Shown one piece after another: positions 33,403 to 43,510 of a DNA stretch of 64,000 bases (its first letter is position 1; every line of letters begins with the position of its first letter). The DNA lies in contig NZ_JAJFOW010000001.1 of assembly GCF_020731285.1 (NCBI RefSeq), forward strand, positions 186,001 through 250,000, written 5' to 3'. The stretch comes from Cohnella baijiui (GTDB taxonomy: Bacteria; Bacillota; Bacilli; Paenibacillales; Paenibacillaceae). Under the pieces are notes generated by a model. That model searched no databases, was not told where the DNA came from, and saw nothing but the letters and a program-made list of their open reading frames with translations. The position numbers and the translations under genes were made by a program.

Positions 33403-35654
33403 TGTTGAACCTTTTTTACAACAAAACCTATATTCGCACCTTCCTTTTCGTTACCGGCATCCTCATCTGCGCGCTCATTCCGTTCGTCTACTTTCTATCT
33501 TCGGAGTTCGCAAAATACGCGATGATGGAAGTCCAGGGCAACTCGCAGCGCGAAGTCGACAATCTGGCCTCCAAGGCAGATACCGTGCTCCGCAATCTGA
33601 AAGCTTACGGTCTCAGCATGTACGCCGACCAGAATATCCAGAATTGGTTCTTCAGCACCGGCCAAGACCCGATGATCGACCATGCGGCGTTGGTCGCCCA
33701 ATCCAATTTCTTGTCCACCGAGCCGCTGATCCAGCGCGCGTACCTGATCAATTTGCGGAACGGGCTGGCCGTAGATTCGAAGGCGGGCATCGTGCCGCTG
33801 GGCGCGTTCGCCGACCAGGCCATGTTAAAGCGGGTGAGCACGTTCCGCCTTCAGTACATGCACTTCTTCAACCATGCGATGGACCGCGAGGACAACCTGG
33901 CGCTCGTTCTGCCGGCTACGCCCGAGAAGTCGTCAGACTTCTATCTGGTGCTGCTGATCGACAAGCCGCTGCTGTCCGATCTCCTGTTTGGCCCCTCTCT
34001 CTCCTCCGAGCAGGATGTCCGAATTCTGGACGAGGAAGGAGATCTGATCTTGGGACAGCCGAACCCCGATCTGAGCAAACAAGTGTACCTCGCCGCGCAT
34101 CGGGAACCGGGACACAGCCTGCAGGTCAAGCTTCCTCGGGAACGGTGGTTCGTCCATACGGCCGACATGCCGATCGACGATTGGACCCTGTATTATTCGA
34201 ACGAATACCGCATTTTGACACGACACATCTCTGCCTACCAGCAAAAATTGATAGCGTATACATTGCTGCTGCTGGGCATCGTCTCGCTGCTGTTTTTCTG
34301 GAGCTCGCGCAGGGCCTTGCGTTCGCTTACCTCCCTGTCGGAGAAGCTGCAGCGGAAGGTCGCGTTTCCGGCCGCGGTCGCCGCGCCGAAGCCGGACATC
34401 CAATGGATCGACGACGGCATCGAGGCGCTGCTCGACAAGATGGAACAGCTTCATGCTTCAGTAAGGGACCAATCCGAGCTGGTTCGTGCGGAAACCCTCG
34501 GCCAATGGGTGCTGCACGGAACGCCGGGCATGAAAAATATCGAGTACATTCGGCGTCGGACCAAGTTGAAGTCTTCCGCTTCTCTAAGCCTGGCCGTCCT
34601 TCGGATCGAAGCTTTTTCCGTCTTCTGCGAACGCTATGATTTCCCTTCGCGCAAATCGATCAAATACGCCATTCGGAATATCGCCGAGGAAGTCGTCGAT
34701 GCCGGGCCTTGCGTCGCCGAAGGCTTGGACATGGGCGGCGATCATCTCCTCCTGCTGATCGGGGGCGAACCGGATGCCCCGGGGCTGCGAGAGCGGCTGA
34801 AGGACGCGCGCGAACAGGTTGCCCGCATTCTGAACGTCGACGTCACCATTGCCGTCAGTCGCGCCTACGAGATCAGCGCGAACATCCGAACCGTTTACGA
34901 CCATATTTACGAGCTCACGATGCTTCGGTTTTTGAACGGAGACAACCGGATTTACGAGGAGAGCGACTTCGAAGCGTTCATGGAGGGGTATCCGACCGCA
35001 TCGGAAGCGCCGGATGCGACCGAGGTCATTCGAACGATCCGCGGCGGACGCAAAGCGCAGGCGATCGTTCTTCTGCGTCAAAAGATGAGGCTCATTCAAG
35101 AAATGCCTTATCGGGAGTCCAAGCTTTATTTAACGTATTTCACCTACGACCTGCTGAAGAGCTTCAGCAAATCCAACGTCGTTCACGGGATCGGCAGCAT
35201 CGATCGGCTGCTCGACCGCTACCGCACGATCGGAGAGCTCCAAGCCTGGCTGGAAAGCATGATCGAGATGCTGGCGGCCGAAATCGAAGCTCCGAACCCC
35301 CCAAGCCGAAAGGAGGAGCTCGTCAACGAAATCCGGGAGTACGTGAACAATCACCTTCAGGACGATCAGCTGTCGGTCGAACAAATCGCCGACAACTTCT
35401 CCTACTCCGTCAGCTATGTCCGTCAGTTGTTCAAAGAAACGATGAACGTCTCCTTGTCCGATTACGTGCTCCAGGAACGAATCGAGCGGGTGAAGGAGAA
35501 GCTCGTCTCCACTCGCCTCCCGATTTTGGAAATTGCCGGTCAATGCGGCTTCCTGTCCAAAGGGCATTTCTATTCGTCGTTCAAAAAACATACGGACCTT
35601 ACCCCGAAGCAATATCGGGAACGATACGACGGAAAAGGCGAACGCGCCATGTAG
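33402..35654 (+). CDS. Membrane-anchored AraC-family regulator (YesN/YtdP-like)
   Basis: A 750-residue protein with a membrane helix at residues 11-32, an extracellular Cache-like sensor of about 260 residues, a second membrane helix near 290-310 (LIAYTLLLLGIVSLLFFWSS), a cytoplasmic linker with coiled coil and a degenerate cyclase-like middle, and a C-terminal AraC DNA-binding domain (about 650-745, DNFSYSVSYVRQLFKETMNV, then LEIAGQCGFLSKGHFYSSFK). It has no receiver domain. Proteins of this type sense an extracellular glycan and activate adjacent ABC importers directly. It is divergent from system 2. The ATG used has GAGGTG ten bases upstream; the longer frame upstream would add unlikely sequence before the first helix. 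Confidence 0.88.
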   Translation: MLNLFYNKTYIRTFLFVTGILICALIPFVYFLSSEFAKYAMMEVQGNSQREVDNLASKADTVLRNLKAYGLSMYADQNIQNWFFSTGQDPMIDHAALVAQSNFLSTEPLIQRAYLINLRNGLAVDSKAGIVPLGAFADQAMLKRVSTFRLQYMHFFNHAMDREDNLALVLPATPEKSSDFYLVLLIDKPLLSDLLFGPSLSSEQDVRILDEEGDLILGQPNPDLSKQVYLAAHREPGHSLQVKLPRERWFVHTADMPIDDWTLYYSNEYRILTRHISAYQQKLIAYTLLLLGIVSLLFFWSSRRALRSLTSLSEKLQRKVAFPAAVAAPKPDIQWIDDGIEALLDKMEQLHASVRDQSELVRAETLGQWVLHGTPGMKNIEYIRRRTKLKSSASLSLAVLRIEAFSVFCERYDFPSRKSIKYAIRNIAEEVVDAGPCVAEGLDMGGDHLLLLIGGEPDAPGLRERLKDAREQVARILNVDVTIAVSRAYEISANIRTVYDHIYELTMLRFLNGDNRIYEESDFEAFMEGYPTASEAPDATEVIRTIRGGRKAQAIVLLRQKMRLIQEMPYRESKLYLTYFTYDLLKSFSKSNVVHGIGSIDRLLDRYRTIGELQAWLESMIEMLAAEIEAPNPPSRKEELVNEIREYVNNHLQDDQLSVEQIADNFSYSVSYVRQLFKETMNVSLSDYVLQERIERVKEKLVSTRLPILEIAGQCGFLSKGHFYSSFKKHTDLTPKQYRERYDGKGERAM

Positions 35655-35681
35655 GTTCTCCCAAAACGCGCTTGTCACCGA

Positions 35682-35709
35682 AACGGCCGGAGGCGCGCCG
35701 CCGGCCGTT
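35682..35709 (+). terminator. First hairpin after the membrane AraC gene
   Basis: AACGGCCGG pairs with CCGGCCGTT around a 10-base loop, 28 bases past the stop, without a T tract. It probably acts with the stronger hairpin that follows. Confidence 0.45.
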
Positions 35710-35723
35710 GCCCTGCGCCGGCA

Positions 35724-35766
35724 AAAAAGCTCGAGCGTCCGTCGCGAACGGACGCTCGAGCTTTTT
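35724..35766. terminator. Bidirectional terminator
   Basis: A perfect 19-bp stem from AAAAAGCTCGAGCGTCCGT to ACGGACGCTCGAGCTTTTT, loop CGCGA, has T5 at each exit. It separates the converging membrane AraC and isomerase genes and works on both strands. Confidence 0.9.
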
Positions 35767-35770
35767 CCGG

Positions 35771-36604
35771 TTACAAGGCTTCGCCGAACACGCGGTCGTA
35801 GCACGCTTGCGAATGGCGCGCGAGTTCGTCCGGCGTTCCCTGCGGCGGTTCCCGCGTCAGTATTTCCTGCGCGACCGGACCGTCGTAGCCGATCTTGCGC
35901 AGCGCTTGCAGGAAGCCCTTCAAGTCGATGACGCCTTCGCCCGGATACAGCCGGCCGTTGTCCAGCGCCTCTTCGATCGGAACATCCGGCGCGTCGTTCA
36001 AGTGGACGTGCACGATCTGGTCGGGACGAAGCGCCTCGATATCGGCCGGCTTCAGCCCGTTCGTGTGCCAGTGGTAGGCGTCCAGCAACAATCCGACGTT
36101 CGGCTCGCCGATCGCGTCGATCCAGTCCAGCGTTTGCTCCATCGACCAGATGAACGGGTTCGCCCAGGCCGTCCGCAGGTGGTGCGGTCCGACGAACTCC
36201 AGCCCGAGCCGGATGCCGTATACGCCGAGCAACTGCGCGCAGGCGCGCAGCCGTCGCGTCGCCAGCGCCATGAAATGCGCGGCCGGGTCATCCGTCGACG
36301 GCAGGATGTACGTGCAGCAGCGCGTGCATCCGAGCGCGCGGGCGGCGTCCGCATGTGCCGCGAGCACCTTCATCCCTTCCAGGAACGCTTCCTCCGACGA
36401 CCGCCATTCCACCGGCAGGCCGATGCTGCCGACCTCGACGCCGTGCTCCGCCAGCAGCGCCTTCGCGCCTTCGACGCCGTATCGGCTCACCAGCCATTCG
36501 GCGTTGATGTCGACCGTGCCGAAACCGTACTTCCCGGCCAGTTCGATCAGTTGAACTTCGTCTTCCAGTTTGCCGAGCCCCGCAACGCTTAATCCTCTCC
36601 GCAT
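35771..36604 (-). CDS. Sugar phosphate isomerase/epimerase (xylose isomerase-like TIM barrel)
   Basis: A 277-residue AP-endonuclease-2 type TIM barrel. Metal-binding candidates are Glu in RLGLEFVGPHH (about residue 136), Asp and His in LLLDAYHWH (about 173-178), and the HVHLNDAP segment (about 199-206). The group includes inosose dehydratases, hydroxypyruvate isomerases and tagatose epimerases; the exact reaction cannot be read. GGAGGT precedes the ATG. It is a single gene next to the sugar region, so processing of an imported sugar is likely. Confidence 0.82.
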   Translation of the reverse strand: MRRGLSVAGLGKLEDEVQLIELAGKYGFGTVDINAEWLVSRYGVEGAKALLAEHGVEVGSIGLPVEWRSSEEAFLEGMKVLAAHADAARALGCTRCCTYILPSTDDPAAHFMALATRRLRACAQLLGVYGIRLGLEFVGPHHLRTAWANPFIWSMEQTLDWIDAIGEPNVGLLLDAYHWHTNGLKPADIEALRPDQIVHVHLNDAPDVPIEEALDNGRLYPGEGVIDLKGFLQALRKIGYDGPVAQEILTREPPQGTPDELARHSQACYDRVFGEAL

Positions 36605-36738
36605 GTTGGACCTCCATTCGCTCCGATTCTCAATTTGGATATATGGTTTAGACTGGCATCGTTTTTATCCTATTACAGACGGGCGTTTTTTACATGTCCG
36701 AATATGCGACATCGCGGGCGGCAAAGTCCGACACGGCT

Positions 36739-39700
36739 TCAATTCAGCCAAAAAACGAGCGCGCGCCGGTCCCGCTCCGCTCCGAGCCGGAGCAGCGCCT
36801 CGCCCGCTTCCGTCTCGGTGACGGGCGCGCCGTCCCACTGCTCGACGCTGAGCTTGGACAGCTTCTGCCGCCGCAGGATCGATTGGAAGGCCGCCTGGAG
36901 CTGCGCCGCCTGACGCGCTTCGGCCGCGCCTTCGCCGGCCTCCGGCATGCGGAAGACGCGTTTGCCGTTATTTTCGATCCAATACGTCCAACGGTCTCCG
37001 TCCATCAACAGGAAGTTGCCGGGCTTGCGGGCGAACGAAGCGCCTGACACCCCTTCGGGCCAGTCGACCATGAGTCCGAACGGATTGGCCGGGTCCGCCG
37101 ACGACAGCACCGTCCAGCCTCCCGCCGCCGGAAGCGGCTGCCGGACGGCTTCGCTGATTTCCCGCGTCGTGAACTGCAGCGTCGACATCCCCCGGATAAA
37201 CGTTCCGCGCGTCACGACGCCCCATTCTTCCAGCCGCTTCAGCAGCGGATAGAGATCGTCCCAGGCGAACGGCGACATCCGCGCCACGAGCTCGCGGTTC
37301 ACCATCCCGTACACGCGGAGAAGGTGATGCGTCCATACGAGCGGGGGCGACTCCTCCCCTTCCGCCGGCGGTCCGCCGGCCGTCGGCAGGCTGGTCGGCG
37401 GCGTGCGGCCGCGGCCACCGCCGTCGCTCCGCGTCTCCGCATCCGCATCCTCATCCTTCAAAGCGGAGACCGCGTACCAGCGCCCGAGCCCCGAGCCGGC
37501 TTTGTGCCGCTGCGCGGTGCGGGATGTTTTCGATTGGGCGTGCAGCCGGAGAGGCGCGAACTGGTCGTTGGAGACGCGGCCTTCCCAGACGAGGTCGAGC
37601 AAGTCGGGCAGCAGCTCGGAAGGCGCGGCGTCCATCTCCCGGCTGAGCCGCGTCAGGAAGCTGGCGCCCCCATGCTCCAGCAGTTCCAACAGCCGCGGGT
37701 GCTTGGTCGGTTCTCCGCTCCGCGCTTCGGCGAACGGCGCGTACAGCGCCTTCGACTCCGCGAGAAAGAAGGCCAGCTTGCCCTCCTTGTCCCCTTCGCC
37801 TTTGCGGCCGATCCAGAGCACCTCTCCTGAGGCGCACAGCAGGTCGAGGTCGTCCTTGCGGTAATTCGCGACCCGGCTCGGGAAGATGATCGTCTCCCAG
37901 TGCGAGAGCGGCAAGAACAACCCCTGCAGCCGTTCGATCGCCTCGCGCAGTCCTTCGCTGCCTTGCACCTGCGTGCCCGGCATGACGTGCTGCAGCATGG
38001 CGATCTGCCCGCACCACCGGGCGGGATCGACCGGCTCCGCCTTGCTGCGGGCGTGGCGGATCGACAACCGTACCATGCGGGAAGCGACTTTGGCGCTCGT
38101 GTAGAGCCGCTCGTCTCGGCTGGCGGCGTGCGGCGCTTGCGTGATGGTGCCGTCCTCGAGCCACTTCTCAACCGTGCGCCTCGCTTCCTCCAGCTCCAGC
38201 GACGGATAGCGATCGCAGAGCTCCGTCTCCGTAAAGGAGAGCCGATGATCGATATATCGGCCGAGCACGAAGGCGACGGAAGCGGGTGAATGCGGGAAGT
38301 CCGCGTACACCTCTCGCTCGTCGGCCGGGATCCAGCGAAACTCCCCGTCGCCCGCCAGGTCGAGCGGCAACGCCGCGCCTCGGCTTCGGAGCGTCTCCAG
38401 CCAATCCAGCGCCCGTTCCTCTCCGGCCAGCTTGACGATCTCTTGTGCAGTCAGGTCTCCCCGCTGCTTCAGCAAGACGGCGAGCGCCTCCGGATCGCCC
38501 GGCTTGCGCGCCGGTTCCTCGAGACGCCGGCTTTCCTCGGCGAGCGCCTCCTCGCTGATCGCTCGCCCCATCGCTTCCTCGCCGAACAGTTGCGCGGTCA
38601 GCTCCTTGCTCACGTTCATCAGTTGGAGCCGCGTCGTCTCGTCCAGTCCGTCGCCCTCGTACAGCTTCATGTTCGCGTAGTCGGCCACGAATTGCGAAGC
38701 GAAGGGCGACGGAAACGGCGTCTCCCGGACGACCAGCTCGACCTCCCCGGCCGCCACCGCTTCCAGCAGCTGCCGCAGCGGCGCGTAGCCCAAATATTCG
38801 TGCAGACATTCGGACATCGCTTCCCGCAAGTAGGGGAACTGCTCCGCGTACGGCAGCGCGCTGCGGAGCAGCTCCTCGCTGCGCAGCCGCTTTTGCCACA
38901 TCGGCGTCCGCGTGAAGCTGCGAGACAGCAGGAGCGACGTTTCCGCGATTTTGCGAAAGGCGATCGCCAGCTGCGGCGAACCGGTGATCGCTTCGGTAAG
39001 CAGCCGCTCCAGATTGCCCGGCGACACCTGGTACAGCACCTGCAGCCAGGAGGCATCCCATTCGGGCAGCACGAACTCGATACCGTCGTCCTTGGCGTTC
39101 CCGTAAAGCCGGTACGGCAGAAGCTGCTCGAACTGCCGCTCGATCGCCAGCAGCCAGGCGCGGTTCACCGCCCGGCCGCCGGGATGGTGCACGACGACGT
39201 GCGTCTGGTTCATGACGTCGCGATAATGCTCGATCACGATCCGCCGGTCCGTCGGCAGGCCGCACGCGCGGTGCTGCGCCCGCACGAACGACGCGAGCGA
39301 CTCCGCGGACAGCCGGTCCATCCCGGACGTCTCGGCGAGCCAGGCGCAGAACGCCTCGTCGACCTCCCGCTCGGCCGCCAACGCGTCCGGTCCTACAGGC
39401 GCCAGGCGTCCCTCTTCGGTCAAGCCGAGCCGATCTTCGGCATCGCGCAAAAAGGCGCCGATCCGTCGGCCGAGCTCCGGAGATCGGCCGCCCGCCTCGT
39501 TGCGCCAAAACGGCACTTCGCTGAACCGGTTGCCCGATTCGGAGACATATACGCGGTCGCTGCGAATCGCCCGGATCATCCAGGAGCTCGTTCCGAGCAG
39601 GAACACGTCGCCCACCCGGCTCTCCTGAATGAACTCTTCGTCGACCTCGCCTAGATTCGCCCGACTCTCCAGATGATGGACCGGGTAGCCGCCGCTCTGT

Positions 39701-41202
39701 GGGATCGTCCCCGCCCCCGTCACCGCCGCCATACGGCTGTTGTTCCGGCGGCGGAGCGTGTCGGCCTCCCGGTCCCAATCCAGCAGCGGCCTCGCGAACG
39801 GATAAAACCCCGCCAGCACCCGGAGCATGTCCCGCAAACGATCAAGCGGATAGTTGCGATAGCTGTCGCTGCGGCGGATCAGCCGGTGCAGGTCGCCGAC
39901 GGGCCAATCGTCCATCGCCGCCATCGCGACCGCCTGCTGGGACAGGACGTCCATCGGCCCCTCGGGAATGCGAATCTCCTCGATCTCGCGCCTTGCGATC
40001 TGATGGCTCAGCACCGCAATCTCGGGGAGCTGCGCCTTCTGCCTCGCGATGACGACGCCCAGGCTGTCTTCGCCGACGGCGTGTCCCGCCCGTCCGATTC
40101 GCTGAATGCCCCTCGCGGCTTCCTGAGGGGAGTCGATCTGGATGACGAGGTCGATGTGGCCGATGTCAATGCCGAGCTCCAGCGAGGAGGTCGCGACGAG
40201 GCAGCGCAGGCTGCCGTCCTTCAGCATTTGCTCGACCTCGAGCCGGCGGTCCCGCGACACGCTGCCGTGGTGCGCGCGCGCCATCTCGTAGCCGACGTGG
40301 TCGTTCAGCCGCAGGCATAGGCGCTCACACAGGCGCCGGCTGTTCACGAACAGCAGCACGGAGCGGCAGCCCGTCATCGCGGCCATGAGTCGGTCGAGCA
40401 GCGGCTTCCAGACCGCTTCCCGGTCGGCGGACGCGACGCTCGGGTCCGGCATCGTCACCTCGACGCGCATCCGCTTGCGGATCGCGCTCTCGACGATCGC
40501 CACCGGGCGCGGCAGGCGCTCGCCTTCCGGCTGCGGATCCTCCCAACCGCCGAGAAACCGCGCCACCCGCTCCAGCGGCTTCTGCGTGGCGGAGACGCCG
40601 ATCCGCTGGAGCGGCGCGCCCAACCGCCAGGATAACCGTTCTAGCGACAGCGACAGATGGGCGCCGCGCTTGTCCGCCGCCAAATCGTGAATCTCGTCCA
40701 CGATCACCGTCTCGGCGGTGGACAGCATGTCGCGCCCTTTGTCCGAGGTGAGGAGGAGATAGAGCGACTCGGGCGTCGTGACCAGCAGCTCCGGCGGCCG
40801 GCGGAGCATCGCCGCGCGGCGTGCCGGCGTCGTGTCGCCGGTCCGAACCTCGCAGCGGATGTCCGGCGGCGCCATGCCAAGCTCCTCCGCGAGCGCCTTC
40901 AGCTCGTCCACGAAGCGAACCGCGTGGTGGGTGATGTCGTTGTTCAACGCCTTGAGCGGCGTGATATAGATGATGCGGACCCCGGGCTTGCGCGGTTCGC
41001 CCGAATCGCGTACCAGCCGGTCCAGGCAGGGCAGCAGCGCGGCCAGCGTCTTGCCGGAGCCGGTAGGCGCGGCGATGAGCGTATGCTCGCCTCGGCCGAT
41101 CGCAGCCCACGCTTGGACCTGAACGTCCGTCGGATCGCCGAACGATCGGGCGAACCATTGACCGACCAACGGGTGAAACGGCAGCTTTTCGTACGCGTTC
41201 AT
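36739..41202 (-). CDS. Lhr-type DEAD/DEAH-box helicase (large, 1487 aa)
   Basis: A superfamily 2 helicase of the Lhr (large helicase-related) family. Walker A is APTGSGKT at 45-52, DEIH at 169-172, SAT in VGVSATQK style, and motif VI is QRIGRAGH. An Lhr winged helix and Lhr core follow, then a long C-terminal region of Lhr-Cterm type. Lhr proteins unwind DNA or DNA:RNA hybrids 3' to 5' and are linked to DNA repair. A Gly/Pro-rich, low-complexity linker near residue 1245-1280 precedes the last domain. The start is ATG with AAGGAGGG upstream. It follows the VanZ/RDD gene by 29 bases and is probably cotranscribed with it. Confidence 0.9.
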   Translation of the reverse strand: MNAYEKLPFHPLVGQWFARSFGDPTDVQVQAWAAIGRGEHTLIAAPTGSGKTLAALLPCLDRLVRDSGEPRKPGVRIIYITPLKALNNDITHHAVRFVDELKALAEELGMAPPDIRCEVRTGDTTPARRAAMLRRPPELLVTTPESLYLLLTSDKGRDMLSTAETVIVDEIHDLAADKRGAHLSLSLERLSWRLGAPLQRIGVSATQKPLERVARFLGGWEDPQPEGERLPRPVAIVESAIRKRMRVEVTMPDPSVASADREAVWKPLLDRLMAAMTGCRSVLLFVNSRRLCERLCLRLNDHVGYEMARAHHGSVSRDRRLEVEQMLKDGSLRCLVATSSLELGIDIGHIDLVIQIDSPQEAARGIQRIGRAGHAVGEDSLGVVIARQKAQLPEIAVLSHQIARREIEEIRIPEGPMDVLSQQAVAMAAMDDWPVGDLHRLIRRSDSYRNYPLDRLRDMLRVLAGFYPFARPLLDWDREADTLRRRNNSRMAAVTGAGTIPQSGGYPVHHLESRANLGEVDEEFIQESRVGDVFLLGTSSWMIRAIRSDRVYVSESGNRFSEVPFWRNEAGGRSPELGRRIGAFLRDAEDRLGLTEEGRLAPVGPDALAAEREVDEAFCAWLAETSGMDRLSAESLASFVRAQHRACGLPTDRRIVIEHYRDVMNQTHVVVHHPGGRAVNRAWLLAIERQFEQLLPYRLYGNAKDDGIEFVLPEWDASWLQVLYQVSPGNLERLLTEAITGSPQLAIAFRKIAETSLLLSRSFTRTPMWQKRLRSEELLRSALPYAEQFPYLREAMSECLHEYLGYAPLRQLLEAVAAGEVELVVRETPFPSPFASQFVADYANMKLYEGDGLDETTRLQLMNVSKELTAQLFGEEAMGRAISEEALAEESRRLEEPARKPGDPEALAVLLKQRGDLTAQEIVKLAGEERALDWLETLRSRGAALPLDLAGDGEFRWIPADEREVYADFPHSPASVAFVLGRYIDHRLSFTETELCDRYPSLELEEARRTVEKWLEDGTITQAPHAASRDERLYTSAKVASRMVRLSIRHARSKAEPVDPARWCGQIAMLQHVMPGTQVQGSEGLREAIERLQGLFLPLSHWETIIFPSRVANYRKDDLDLLCASGEVLWIGRKGEGDKEGKLAFFLAESKALYAPFAEARSGEPTKHPRLLELLEHGGASFLTRLSREMDAAPSELLPDLLDLVWEGRVSNDQFAPLRLHAQSKTSRTAQRHKAGSGLGRWYAVSALKDEDADAETRSDGGGRGRTPPTSLPTAGGPPAEGEESPPLVWTHHLLRVYGMVNRELVARMSPFAWDDLYPLLKRLEEWGVVTRGTFIRGMSTLQFTTREISEAVRQPLPAAGGWTVLSSADPANPFGLMVDWPEGVSGASFARKPGNFLLMDGDRWTYWIENNGKRVFRMPEAGEGAAEARQAAQLQAAFQSILRRQKLSKLSVEQWDGAPVTETEAGEALLRLGAERDRRALVFWLN

Positions 41203-41231
41203 GCCTGTTCCCTCCTTCGCGGGAAATCGAA

Positions 41232-42347
41232 TCATGGCGCCGCCCGCTCATTCCGGCGCGACCCCATATGGATGACGTGCGCCGTTTGGCTGCGCGCCTC
41301 GTAGAACAGCTTGCGCTCGCGGTTGAACAGACAACGCAGCAGATGCAGAGCGAAGGCCGCGTCCGCCAGGAAGACGATCATCGCGAGCAGCAATCCGACG
41401 GCCGGGCTCGACATATGTCGTGCGGCCGACACGAACAGTACGTGCATTCCGCCGAGGACCAGGTAGAGCAGCCCATACCGGACCGCGAGCGACCGAAGCG
41501 TCAGCCGGTCGGCTTCCCCGCGCAGCCGAATGCGCAGCAGCCATTTGCCGAACGTCCAGCCGTTTGTCCAATAAGGGATCGCGATGAAGTAGACGGCGAT
41601 CAGCCAAACATAAGAGAGCGGAACGCGCAGGACGGCAAAAATCGCCGCGAACGGCAGCAGCAGCATCCAATCGAACAGGAACGCCAGCGCCCGCCTCGTA
41701 TAGGTGACGCGCTTGCGCGACAGATCCACCTTTTCGTCCAGCCGGTCGATGCGCGGCAAACGCTGCGAGAGCCAGGCGGACAAGACGTAACCGAGCATGC
41801 CGCCCGCCGTGTTGAGCATCAGATCGTCGACGTCGAACAGACGGTACGGGTAGTCAAAGATGCCGTAGATGCCCGTCACCTGCGTGATTTCGAAGAAGAG
41901 CGTCAGTCCGAACGAAGCGATCAGGCACGCCCGCCAGGAGGCGCGGAAGTAGTAGCGTAAAAAGATGCCGAACGGCACGGTCAGCAGGACGTTAAATACC
42001 GCCTGCAAAAACGCCCGCTCTTCGAACAGGCGCAGATAGGTCGAGGGTTCGTCGGGTACCACGCGGGTTTCGCGGGCGATGTCCGACAGAAATTGAAACG
42101 GAATCCACTGCGCGTACGATTCCACGGCCGGCGGCGCGTTATGAACCGAGCTCGGCATCGGCAGCAGGATGAGATAAACCGCGTTCATCAAATAGAGCAG
42201 AAACAGATAGAGAAGCAGCGCGCGGTATTTGTGAATATATCCGTGCCTATGATATTGCACGACGAGGAACGGCAGCGTAAACGCGGCCGCCGCGATCGGA
42301 AACGTCGCGAACGCGTAGGACACAGGATAGAGATAAAACTGCAGCAC
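41232..42347 (-). CDS. VanZ-like plus RDD-domain membrane protein
   Basis: A 371-residue membrane protein. The N-terminal half (residues 1-195) has the VanZ pattern of five helices, with FFEITQVTGIYG and LFDVDDLMLNTAGGMLGYVL. The C-terminal half has an RDD domain (RRALAFLFDWMLLLPFAAIF, then GWTFGKWLLRIRL). VanZ-like proteins affect glycopeptide susceptibility in some species, but the chemistry is unknown. GGGGGA precedes the GTG start. The gap to mnmH holds a GC hairpin, so it may have its own transcript with the helicase. Confidence 0.82.
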   Translation of the reverse strand: MLQFYLYPVSYAFATFPIAAAAFTLPFLVVQYHRHGYIHKYRALLLYLFLLYLMNAVYLILLPMPSSVHNAPPAVESYAQWIPFQFLSDIARETRVVPDEPSTYLRLFEERAFLQAVFNVLLTVPFGIFLRYYFRASWRACLIASFGLTLFFEITQVTGIYGIFDYPYRLFDVDDLMLNTAGGMLGYVLSAWLSQRLPRIDRLDEKVDLSRKRVTYTRRALAFLFDWMLLLPFAAIFAVLRVPLSYVWLIAVYFIAIPYWTNGWTFGKWLLRIRLRGEADRLTLRSLAVRYGLLYLVLGGMHVLFVSAARHMSSPAVGLLLAMIVFLADAAFALHLLRCLFNRERKLFYEARSQTAHVIHMGSRRNERAAP

Positions 42348-42402
42348 GAAGATTTCCCCCGCTCTGGTCGGTGAATAGGGCGCGGCAATGCGGGCCGCCT
42401 CC

Positions 42403-42422
42403 GCGCCGCGAGGTCGCGGCGC
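42403..42422. other. GC hairpin after mnmH
   Basis: GCGCCGCG, loop AGGT, CGCGGCGC: a perfect 8-bp stem immediately after the mnmH stop on the minus strand, with no T tract. It may attenuate readthrough into the VanZ/RDD gene. Confidence 0.4.
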
Positions 42423-42428
42423 GCTGCG

Positions 42429-43475
42429 TTACGACGGCACCGTCGAATGTCGATCGACAATCCGCGCGAGGGTGTCGGCGGCGTCTTCCGGACGGTCGGC
42501 CCGAATGACGGCCGCTGCTTCAGGCACATAGGATTCGCTGGAGAAGGCGTAGCGCGGATCGTAATAATGCGTCAGCATCCGTTCGACCGCCTGATCGTAC
42601 CGCCCCTCGTCCAGGTGCGACTCGATTTCGGCCGCCACGGGCGTATGCAGACGGGACTTGATGAGGCGAAACGCTTCGCGGCACGCCTGCCGGTTCTCCT
42701 CCGGACGGTAATCGTCCAGAATCGTCTTCACGCGGGCTTCGATCGGCAGCTCCATCCACACATGCAGCCCCTCTTCTTTTTTCCGCTGCAGCATTCCGGG
42801 CATCGTCACCTTGCCGATCCGCTTGCTTTCGGCTTCCATAAGGACGTAGGGAGCATCCTCGTAGCGCTTCAGCTCGTCGAACAGCAGCGCGTCGAACGTC
42901 TTTTGGTTGCGGCTATGCAGGCCGATATGGCCGAACACCGATCCCCGGTGGCCGGCCAACCCTTCCAGATCGAGCACCGGATAGCCGCGCGCCTTCAAGT
43001 CTCTCAAAATCGCCGTCTTGCCCGAGCCCGTGTTACCGTGCAAGACGATCGCCCGGGGAGCGAACGCCATTTCCTCGAGCGCTTGGACGACCGCTCTCCG
43101 GTAGGCGCGATAGCCGCCCGTCAACCGGAACGCCTGAATGCCCATGAGGGAAAGAACGGTCGCGGTCGTGCGGCTGCGCATGCCGCCCCGCCAGCAGAAG
43201 ACGGCCGTCTTGCCCGGAAGCTCGGCGAATTGCCTTACGAAGGCCGGCAGCTTGACCGATACGATCTCGAGGCCGCGCTGTTTGGCCGCTTCCACGCTCA
43301 CTTGCTTGTAAATGGTACCGATTTCGGCTCGCTCCGCGTCGTCGAACAACGGAATGTTCAAGCTGCCGGGAATGGTGGCGTCCCGGTATTCGCCCGGCGA
43401 GCGGACGTCAACAACAAGCAGCTCGCCGTTCCGCCTTTTTTCCATGAATGTGTCCAGCGCGATGTCTTGCAGCAT
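42429..43475 (-). CDS. mnmH: tRNA 2-selenouridine synthase (MnmH/SelU)
   Basis: A 348-residue protein with an N-terminal rhodanese domain (catalytic Cys94 in AVFCWRGGMRS) and a C-terminal P-loop domain (Walker A GNTGSGKT, 147-154). MnmH converts 2-thiouridine at the wobble position of Lys, Glu and Gln tRNAs to 2-selenouridine through a geranylated intermediate, with selenophosphate as selenium donor. The donor-making gene selD ends 35 bases upstream in the same operon, a strong functional pair. AAGGAG precedes the ATG. Confidence 0.93.
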   Translation of the reverse strand: MLQDIALDTFMEKRRNGELLVVDVRSPGEYRDATIPGSLNIPLFDDAERAEIGTIYKQVSVEAAKQRGLEIVSVKLPAFVRQFAELPGKTAVFCWRGGMRSRTTATVLSLMGIQAFRLTGGYRAYRRAVVQALEEMAFAPRAIVLHGNTGSGKTAILRDLKARGYPVLDLEGLAGHRGSVFGHIGLHSRNQKTFDALLFDELKRYEDAPYVLMEAESKRIGKVTMPGMLQRKKEEGLHVWMELPIEARVKTILDDYRPEENRQACREAFRLIKSRLHTPVAAEIESHLDEGRYDQAVERMLTHYYDPRYAFSSESYVPEAAAVIRADRPEDAADTLARIVDRHSTVPS

Positions 43476-43510
43476 ACGATCTCCTTCTCTTCTTCCGCGG
43501 ATCGTTTTCC